From WHSV01 sp050693895 (GTDB lineage: Bacteria > Actinomycetota > CADDZG01 > WHSQ01): a stretch of 64,000 nucleotides of DNA. The notes under the pieces were generated by a model. It searched no databases, had not been told where the DNA came from, and was given only the letters and a program-made list of their open reading frames with translations. The position numbers were made by a program, and so were the translations under genes. The DNA lies in NCBI GenBank assembly GCA_050693895.1, contig JBOGWS010000018.1, positions 41,727-105,726 on the forward strand, given 5' to 3'. Below are positions 58,417-64,000 of this stretch, piece after piece (the first letter of the stretch is position 1; each line of letters begins with the position of its first letter).

Positions 58417-59418
58417 ATGGAATACCGACGAAACAGCGAAAATGCCGAGATCACCTTGCTGTCGGCCCGAGCGCAGTTCGCAGCCGAATCGAAGGGCCGG
58501 ACGACGCCCGAGCCCGAGGACAATATCCGGACCTGCTGGCAACGAGATCAAGACCGGATCGTTCACTCAAAGGCGTTCAGGCGCCTGGGCCACAAGACGC
58601 AGGTGTTCCTGGCCCCCGAAGGCGATCACTACAGGGTGCGACTCACGCACACGCTCGAGGTCAATCAGGTGGCCCGGACCATCGCGCGAGCGCTCCGGCT
58701 AAACGCCGACCTGGTCGAGGCGATCTGCCTGGGGCACGACCTGGGCCACACACCCTTCGGCCACCTCGGCGAGGAGATGGTGGCGGAGTTCCTGCCCGGC
58801 TTTAGACACAATCTTCAAAGCGTCAGGGTGGTGGATGTCCTCGAGGAGCTCAACCTGACTTGGGAGGTCAGGGACGGCATCGCCAACCACACGTGGTCGA
58901 TGCCCATGCCGGAGACACTCGAGGGCCAGATCGCTCGCTACGCCGACCGCATCGCATATCTGAACCACGACATCGACGATGCCGAGCGGGCCGGCATCCT
59001 CGCGGAGAATGAACTGCCGGCGGTCACTCTCGCGGTGCTGGGAGAAAGCCACAGGAGTCGCATCTCGACCATGGTCGGTGATCTCGTCGAGAGCTCCAAG
59101 GATCTCGACGAGATACGGATGAGCCCGGCCGTCTTCGAGGCCATGATGGAAACGCGTGATTTCCTCTTCGAGCGTGTCTATCTCGGCAGAGTCGCTCCCG
59201 CCACCAAAGACGCCGTACGGGGGATCATTACGAGCTTGCTGGAGCACTACACGGTCAACCCCATTCCCGAGGCGCAGGACACGACTCGTGAAGCACCGGA
59301 CGAAGATCCACGGGTGGCGGCGGTCGACTACGTCGCCGGAATGACCGATCGCTTTGCTTTGCGAGCCTTCGAGAGCATCGCAGGGAGTCCGGCCCCCAAC
59401 GTGGTCGCCGTAGTATGA
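58417..59418 (+). CDS. dgt: dGTP triphosphohydrolase-like HD enzyme
   Basis: A 333-aa HD-domain protein. Metal ligands: H in RLTHTLEV (~residue 76), HD in CLGHDLGHTPFGH (~108), and D in RYADRIAYLNHDIDD. FRRLGHKTQVF is the typical N-terminal family segment. Hydrolyses dNTPs to nucleoside and triphosphate; actinobacterial forms usually act on several dNTPs. The dgt–dnaG–sigA order is conserved in actinobacteria. Confidence 0.93.
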   Translation: MEYRRNSENAEITLLSARAQFAAESKGRTTPEPEDNIRTCWQRDQDRIVHSKAFRRLGHKTQVFLAPEGDHYRVRLTHTLEVNQVARTIARALRLNADLVEAICLGHDLGHTPFGHLGEEMVAEFLPGFRHNLQSVRVVDVLEELNLTWEVRDGIANHTWSMPMPETLEGQIARYADRIAYLNHDIDDAERAGILAENELPAVTLAVLGESHRSRISTMVGDLVESSKDLDEIRMSPAVFEAMMETRDFLFERVYLGRVAPATKDAVRGIITSLLEHYTVNPIPEAQDTTREAPDEDPRVAAVDYVAGMTDRFALRAFESIAGSPAPNVVAVV

Positions 59419-59455
59419 GAAGCCTTCCCCACAAGAGGTCCCCGGCGGTCCGGAA

Positions 59456-59475
59456 GCGATCGTCTCGACGATCGC
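59456..59475. repeat. 20-bp dispersed palindrome, copy 2 (dgt–dnaG gap)
   Basis: Identical to the copy in rsfS (4184–4203) including the next four bases GAAA. It lies 38 nt after the dgt stop and 64 nt before dnaG. No T run follows on the plus strand, so it is a poor intrinsic terminator. Confidence 0.8.
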
Positions 59476-59538
59476 GAAAAGAAGTTGGAGAGATCGCCGC
59501 CGGATCTGTAGTTCCGCGCTCTTAGCAGATCGGCAGAT

Positions 59539-61344
59539 ATGGCGAAAATCAATCAACAGGACATCGACACGCTGCGTGAGCGCGCGGACATCGTCGAGGT
59601 TATCTCTGGTTACACATCACTGAAACGTGGCGGGACGAACACGGTGAAGGGCCTTTGTCCCTTCCATACCGAGAAGACTCCATCCTTCACCGTCGACAGA
59701 GCGCGTGGCCTTTTCTATTGCTTCGGGTGTCAGGAGGGTGGCGATCTCTACAAGTTCGTCGAGAAGATCGAGAACCTTCCTTTCCCCGAGGCGGTCGAGT
59801 GGGTCGCGCGTAAATTCGCTTTCGAGCTTCGTTACGAGGAGATGCGTCCCGGCGAACAAGCGGCGCGCGGGCTCAAGGCGAGACTCCTCGCGGCGAACGC
59901 CGAGGCCACCGCGTTCTTCCACAAGACCCTGATGGATTCACCCGACGCATCCGACGCCAGGCGTTACCTCAAGAATCGGGGCTTCGGACGGGAGGTTGCC
60001 GAGCGCTGGCAGCTCGGCTACGCGCCGGGACGGAACTCTCTGTGCCGCCACCTTCTCGGCAGGGGCTTCTCCGAGAAAGAGATCGAACATGCAGATCTCG
60101 GTAGGCGCAGCGAGCGGGATCGAAGCCTCTACGACAGTTTTCGCCAGCGCATCACGTTCCCGACCTGGAATCTCCAGGGCGCGGTCGTGGGGTTTGGAGC
60201 GCGAGCAATGGGCGATGCTCAACCCAAGTACCTCAACACTTCGGAGACGCCCGTGTTCTCGAAGTCGCGCGTGATGTACGGACTCAACCGCGCGAAGTCC
60301 TCAATTGCTCGAGGCGCGGACGCACTCGTGGTCGAGGGATACACGGACGTCATCGCCCTACAGGAAGCGGGCGTCGAGGAGGCCGTCGCCACCAACGGCG
60401 TTGCGCTCGGTGAAACGCATTTCGAGCAACTGAAGAAGTTTGGCCACCGGGCGATCCTGATGCTCGATGCAGACGCCGCGGGACAGGGGGCAACTGAGCG
60501 CAGTTTCGGCAGCCATCACCGGCTCGGAATCGAAGTGCTCGTAGCCACGTTGCCGCCCGGCCGCGATCCCGCGGAGGTGGTTGCTGCGGACGGGTCGGAG
60601 GGCATTCGAAAAGTCATCGATCAGGCTCAGCCACTGCTCGAATTCAAGATCGAGCAATTGCTTCTGAAGGTACAACTCGACACTCCCGAGGCGCGTTCAA
60701 GAGCCGTTCGGGAAGTGGCCCAGGTGCTAGGGTGGCACCCGGATCCGATAGCTCGACACGAGTACGCGTTCATTGCTGCTCAACGGATAGGTGTGGATCC
60801 GGAGGCGGTGCAGCGGGCCCTCGCAGAGGGGCGCGTTTCACCGGGGGCTTCGGGGGATGCTTCCGGGCGGGATCAGGATCGCCGCCTTCCCGGGCATGTG
60901 AAGGTTGAACGGGAGGCGTTGCAGTTGGTTTTGACGCGAGCGCGCGAGATAGAGCGATGGACGGACATGGTGTCCGAATCCGACTTCACATCTCCACCTC
61001 GGCGCGAGTTGTTCCGTGCGGCGAGCGCTCTGTATGCCTCGGACCGTCCGCAGCCGTTGGCGAGCATGGCGGACACCCTGTCGCCCGACGCACTTTCTTT
61101 GTTTACGGAATTAGCCGTCGGTGCCGATGGTTCGGAGGAGGAGGATCTCGCACGGCGGTGCGAGGAGATATTCGTACGGATTAGGGTTTTCAGCCTGGAA
61201 CGAGAGATCAAGAAGCGACGGGACACTCTCGGGGGTATCAACCCTGTAGTCGACCCGGCGCGCCACGACGACCTCTTTACGGAGTTGGTAAAGCTCGAGG
61301 CCGAGCGGCGCGACTTGCTCCGGAAAATCAGAGGAGCTGCCTAA
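59539..61344 (+). CDS. dnaG: DNA primase
   Basis: A 601-aa primase. CHC2 zinc finger (CPFHTEKTPSF … YCFGCQEGGD, residues ~40–66), Toprim catalytic core with Glu in VVEGYTDV and Asp residues in DADAAGQGA, and a C-terminal DnaB-binding helical region (RREL, LEREIKKRR). It makes RNA primers for replication. sigA follows 2 nt after the stop. Confidence 0.97.
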   Translation: MAKINQQDIDTLRERADIVEVISGYTSLKRGGTNTVKGLCPFHTEKTPSFTVDRARGLFYCFGCQEGGDLYKFVEKIENLPFPEAVEWVARKFAFELRYEEMRPGEQAARGLKARLLAANAEATAFFHKTLMDSPDASDARRYLKNRGFGREVAERWQLGYAPGRNSLCRHLLGRGFSEKEIEHADLGRRSERDRSLYDSFRQRITFPTWNLQGAVVGFGARAMGDAQPKYLNTSETPVFSKSRVMYGLNRAKSSIARGADALVVEGYTDVIALQEAGVEEAVATNGVALGETHFEQLKKFGHRAILMLDADAAGQGATERSFGSHHRLGIEVLVATLPPGRDPAEVVAADGSEGIRKVIDQAQPLLEFKIEQLLLKVQLDTPEARSRAVREVAQVLGWHPDPIARHEYAFIAAQRIGVDPEAVQRALAEGRVSPGASGDASGRDQDRRLPGHVKVEREALQLVLTRAREIERWTDMVSESDFTSPPRRELFRAASALYASDRPQPLASMADTLSPDALSLFTELAVGADGSEEEDLARRCEEIFVRIRVFSLEREIKKRRDTLGGINPVVDPARHDDLFTELVKLEAERRDLLRKIRGAA

Positions 61345-61346
61345 CA

Positions 61347-62618
61347 ATGAACGAACCGACACCAAAAGCAGTGGACGCGAACGGGACCAACGTCGCGCCC
61401 GCCGCAACCATCACGCAGGTCGCGCCGGCACAAGCCGAAGTCGACGCCATCATTCAGGCTGCCCGAAAGGAGGGCTCGATCACCAATGCGGACCTGGCGG
61501 AGAAGCTGGCCGTGCTCGAGCTCAGTGTCGACGAGATCGACGCGGTTTACCAGCGACTCGTCGAGTACGGGGTCGACGTGGTCGAGGACGAGGCCGTCAT
61601 CGAAGAGGAACCCGTCGTAGAGGAGGTCGAGCAGCCGGCCGCGGCACCCGAGGAAGATCGCGTGCGTGCCCGGAAAGAGGTCGATGCGGCACTCAAGGCA
61701 CCCACCAACGATCCGGTGCGGATGTACCTCAAAGAGATCGGCCGAGTGGCGCTGCTCACCGCACAGGAAGAGGTCAGCCTTGCGAAGCGCATCGATGCAG
61801 GCCTGGCCGCCGAGGACAGGCTCACCGAACTAGGACCCGACGCGGATCGCACGAGCAACGAGGTGCGAGACCTCCGATTCGAGATGCGCGACGGCATGAT
61901 GGCGAAGCGACACCTAGTCGAGGCCAACCTCCGCCTCGTTGTGTCGATTGCGAAACGCTATGTGGGGCGAGGCATGGCGTTCCTCGACCTGATTCAGGAA
62001 GGCAACCTCGGCCTCATTCGCGCAGTCGAGAAGTTCGACTACACCAAGGGCTTCAAGTTCTCGACCTATGCAACCTGGTGGATCCGGCAAGCAATAACGC
62101 GAGCAATCGCCGACCAGGCCCGCACGATTCGCATTCCCGTGCACATGGTCGAGACGATCAACAAGCTGGCGCGCATTCAGCGTCAGTTGCTCCAGGACCA
62201 CGGGCGGGAACCGACGGCCGAGGAGATCGCGGCTCAGATGGAGATGACTCCCGCGAAGGTGCGCGAGATCCAAAAGATCAGCCAGGAGCCGGTCTCACTC
62301 GAAACGCCGATTGGCGAAGAAGAGGACAGTCACCTCGGCGACTTCATCGAGGACTCGGAGGCGGTGGTCCCTCTCGAGCGCGCATCGTTCAAACTCCTTC
62401 AGGAGCAGCTCGAGTCCGTGCTGCACACGCTCTCGGGACGAGAGAAGGAAGTCATTCGCCTGCGCTTCGGTCTGGTCGATGGACAGCCGCGGACCCTCGA
62501 GGAGGTCGGCAAGAAGTTCGGAGTGACACGTGAGCGCATCCGCCAAATCGAATCAAAGACGTTGAGCAAACTTCGCCATCCATCGCGAAGCCAAAAGCTG
62601 CGCGACTACCTCGAGTAG
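61347..62618 (+). CDS. sigA: Primary sigma factor
   Basis: A 423-aa group 1 sigma-70. An acidic N-terminal region 1.1-like segment, then region 1.2 DPVRMYLKEIGRVALLT, region 2 (FLDLIQEGNLGLIRAVEKFDYTKG; YATWWIRQAITRAI), region 3 and region 4 HTH (RTLEEVGKKFGVTRERIRQIE). The short form without a long non-conserved insert fits actinobacterial SigA/HrdB cores. It should read promoters such as that at 12594–12622. Confidence 0.96.
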   Translation: MNEPTPKAVDANGTNVAPAATITQVAPAQAEVDAIIQAARKEGSITNADLAEKLAVLELSVDEIDAVYQRLVEYGVDVVEDEAVIEEEPVVEEVEQPAAAPEEDRVRARKEVDAALKAPTNDPVRMYLKEIGRVALLTAQEEVSLAKRIDAGLAAEDRLTELGPDADRTSNEVRDLRFEMRDGMMAKRHLVEANLRLVVSIAKRYVGRGMAFLDLIQEGNLGLIRAVEKFDYTKGFKFSTYATWWIRQAITRAIADQARTIRIPVHMVETINKLARIQRQLLQDHGREPTAEEIAAQMEMTPAKVREIQKISQEPVSLETPIGEEEDSHLGDFIEDSEAVVPLERASFKLLQEQLESVLHTLSGREKEVIRLRFGLVDGQPRTLEEVGKKFGVTRERIRQIESKTLSKLRHPSRSQKLRDYLE

Positions 62619-62674
62619 GAAGGGGCGCTACGGAGAGGCCCCGATGCCTTTCTCTGTCTCTGTGAGCGGCTGAG

Positions 62675-62959
62675 TCAGTTGGACGATGGGGGAGGCGCGA
62701 CCGTGAGTCCCGAGCGGTCGTCAGATCGGCGGTCGCGCACTTTCTCCTGGACCTTGTTGACCCCCTCGGAGGCTTTGTCGCGCGCCTGCTCGTAGCCGGT
62801 TTCGACGGCATCCTTGGCCTTGCCCGAGGCTCGCTTGAGCTGAGGTGACGACAGCAGATTGTCGTAAAGGCGGCGGAGCTGCTCGTAGCGCTCGTGACCG
62901 GCCTTCGAGCCCAGAACGTAACCGGCACCAAAACCCACCATGAATCCAAGCTTGCTCAT
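62675..62959 (-). CDS. YtxH-like small membrane-associated protein
   Basis: A 94-aa protein: Gly-rich hydrophobic N-terminus (LGFMVGFGAGYVLGSKAG), followed by an amphipathic charged helix (KAKDAVETGYEQARDKASEGV) and a disordered tail. Typical of YtxH-domain stress or general proteins in actinobacteria. Good SD (GAGGGA) upstream. Convergent with sigA. Confidence 0.7.
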   Translation of the reverse strand: MSKLGFMVGFGAGYVLGSKAGHERYEQLRRLYDNLLSSPQLKRASGKAKDAVETGYEQARDKASEGVNKVQEKVRDRRSDDRSGLTVAPPPSSN

Positions 62960-63121
62960 GTTTGGTTCCCTCTCTCTCCTGCCGGTAGCCCGGCACCATC
63001 CCTCTCGAGTCCGTTAAACCGTGTCTGGTTCTCTGACACTACGCTGCGCCCGCTAGTCACTCCAATTCTGCTTTCCTCACACTACGCCGCCCCTGCGGGC
63101 CGGCTTCGTCGGGTAATGCCC

Positions 63122-63141
63122 GCGATCGTCGAGACGATCGC
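63122..63141. repeat. 20-bp dispersed palindrome, copy 3 (before tRNA-Asn)
   Basis: GCGATCGTCGAGACGATCGC, the exact reverse complement of the copies at 4184 and 59456, so it is the same element in the other orientation (only the two central bases differ between strands). It lies 46 nt before tRNA-Asn. The surrounding gap 62960–63187 shows no gene; two loose copies of a CACTACGC sequence occur at about 63038 and 63079. Confidence 0.8.
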
Positions 63142-63187
63142 TCCCGTTGCCCGAGACTCAACCGGCCACGTAGTATGTGCCGGCCGA

Positions 63188-63260
63188 TCGGGGGTAGCTC
63201 AACCGGCAGAGCAACCGGCTGTTAACCGGTAGGTTGCGGGTTCGAGTCCCGCCCCCCGAG
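63188..63260 (+). tRNA. tRNA-Asn (anticodon GTT)
   Basis: A 73-nt cloverleaf. Acceptor stem TCGGGGG/CCCCCGA, D arm TAGCTCAACCGGCAGAG, anticodon stem CCGG/CCGG with loop CTGTTAA (anticodon GTT), T arm GCGGG-TTCGAGT-CCCGC, discriminator G. 3' CCA is not encoded. It would carry t6A37, a substrate class of MtaB. Confidence 0.95.
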
Positions 63261-63268
63261 CTCTTCCC

Positions 63269-63706
63269 TTACCCGTGACGCCGTTCGGCAGACTCAGCTG
63301 GGTTTCCGCCCGGAGCGATGAGCGAGCGGACGCTTTCGGCCAACGGGATTCCACTCGTCAGCCCCGGTGACGGCTGTGGGTCGCCAAAGCCCGTGACGAC
63401 GGGCAAGACGCCGGCCCACGTCGGTAGTTCGGCATCCGGTGAATCGTCGTCGGTTGGAGGCCCGACTCGCACCTTCGCCGACGCCTCGTCGATGGGGAGC
63501 TCCAGGATGGCCGCGCTTGTCAGCTCGCGGGCATTGGGAGCCCGAACCTCCTTCCAACGGCCGGGAATGACCTTGTTCGTGAATGCCTGGAACGCCTCGA
63601 GCTTGCGGCGATCCTGATCGACGAGCCGAAAAACGCCGAGAAGCACCACGGATCGATAGTTGGCCGAGTGCTCAAAGGCCGACCGAGCAAGAACCAAGCG
63701 CTTCAC
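63269..63706 (-). pseudogene. N-terminally truncated pyridoxamine 5'-phosphate oxidase-family gene
   Basis: 145 codons from GTG 63706 match the C-terminal two-thirds of the family: LVLARSAFEHSANYRSVVLLG, FTNKVIPGRW, LPIDEASAKVRVGPP and the closing LPTWAGVLP. The N-terminal third that starts the flavin-binding barrel (the PTERTxVRR…RYDR segment) is absent; the frame upstream runs about 18 codons to a TGA without similarity. It is probably a truncated relic. A short functional variant is less likely. Confidence 0.65.
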
Positions 63707-63843
63707 CTTAGCTAAGTGAGGACATTCAACCCCCCAGAAGGTGGCTGGATGTCATCACTTCAGGTTCAGGCCCAACGAGCGGGCACCCGGGAGCTTTTCG
63801 TGGGGTTTCTCGCCTAAATGCCCGGCCGGTTAACGTAGGCCTC

Positions 63844-64000
63844 ATGTCATTACTGCTGGCCTCCATACCTTCGCCCGAGAGCAACACGTTCAGCCTCGGC
63901 CCCCTCGAGGTGCACTTCTACGGCCTTTTCATCGCCACCGGCGCGATGCTCGCCGTATTCATCGCCCGCCGCCGCTACGCAGCGCGGGGAGGGGAGGCAG
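63844..64000 (+). CDS. lgt: Prolipoprotein diacylglyceryl transferase, 3' end outside the window
   Basis: The first 52 codons are visible from ATG 63844. FSLGPLEVHFYGLFIATGAML is the family N-terminus (first membrane helix with the conserved Tyr-Gly), followed by a basic cytoplasmic loop (IARRRYAARGG). Lgt adds diacylglycerol to lipoprotein cysteines, which the predicted lipoproteins in this window would need. Catalytic residues lie beyond the window edge. Confidence 0.8.
   Translation, partial: MSLLLASIPSPESNTFSLGPLEVHFYGLFIATGAMLAVFIARRRYAARGGEA

Noticed and set aside
62630..62665. Terminator after sigA
   Set aside because: GGGGC/GCCCC can form only a 5-bp stem with a large loop and a mixed pyrimidine tail; too weak to list.
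1..64000. Prophage, integrative element or CRISPR array
   Set aside because: No integrase, transposase, phage structural gene, cas gene or repeat array was seen; flanking tRNAs lack attachment-site duplications that I could find.

Overview
The window is a GC-rich bacterial chromosome segment with a typical actinobacterial gene order. The diagnostic runs are nadD–LytR_C protein–rsfS; leuS … comEA–comEC–holA–rpsT–lepA–hemW–hrcA–dnaJ–rsmE–mtaB–HIT–phoH–ybeY–CNNM–era–recO–uppS; and glyS–ppdK–dgt–dnaG–sigA. A MutT1-type NUDIX/phosphatase fusion beside a CHAD protein, an Eis-type acetyltransferase, AzlCD and an RDD pair also fit Actinomycetota. I cannot place it to class or genus from sequence alone; it is probably a little-studied or uncultured lineage. 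No rRNA operon, prophage, transposase, CRISPR array or complete insertion sequence is visible. Both window ends cut genes (CHAD at the left, lgt at the right).

Layout. 1–4.8 kb: polyphosphate/nucleotide sanitation (CHAD, MutT1), NAD synthesis (nadD), a catalytically degenerate LCP protein, rsfS and an Arg-rich disordered protein. 4.9–6.5 kb: a decayed ABC-2 exporter, tRNA-Ala(GGC) and an orphan membrane protein. 6.6–12.6 kb (minus strand): a three-gene operon with a good sigma-70-type promoter: MFS exporter, class III cyclase–STAND–TPR regulator, and a receiver/thioredoxin-reductase-like flavoprotein without redox cysteines. 12.7–17.2 kb: DksA-like protein, acyl-CoA desaturase with a tandem palindromic operator, a TetR remnant, an S9 peptidase and an FG-GAP-like lipoprotein. 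17.3–28.8 kb: leuS, eis-like gene, competence genes with a CRP-type site, holA, rpsT, lepA, hemW and a SLOG protein. 29.1–32.8 kb (minus): ECF sigma factor, anti-sigma factor and VanY peptidase, with an ECF-type promoter in front. 32.9–44.8 kb: zinc-ribbon protein, CIRCE, hrcA–dnaJ and the RNA/ribosome maturation genes through uppS. 44.8–52.3 kb: MscS channel, MocR regulator with palindromic operator and a dead divergent partner, azlCD, an RDD pair and two CNNM transporters. 52.4–64 kb: a tandem hairpin repeat before glyS, ppdK, a pair of secreted paralogues, dgt, dnaG, sigA, YtxH-like protein, tRNA-Asn(GTT), a truncated flavin-binding protein and the start of lgt.

Most of the window is housekeeping. 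The least expected signals are in the gaps: an identical 20-bp palindrome at three separate sites, one inside the 3' end of rsfS; a tandem 74-bp hairpin repeat in the glyS leader; a G-quadruplex-type tract; and several clear operators (CIRCE, CRP-type, ECF, MocR-type, TetR-type). Some of these operators sit beside regulators or targets that have decayed. No complete, obviously new defence or biosynthetic system is present. The cyclase–STAND/flavoprotein/exporter operon is the best candidate for an uncharacterised signalling system.
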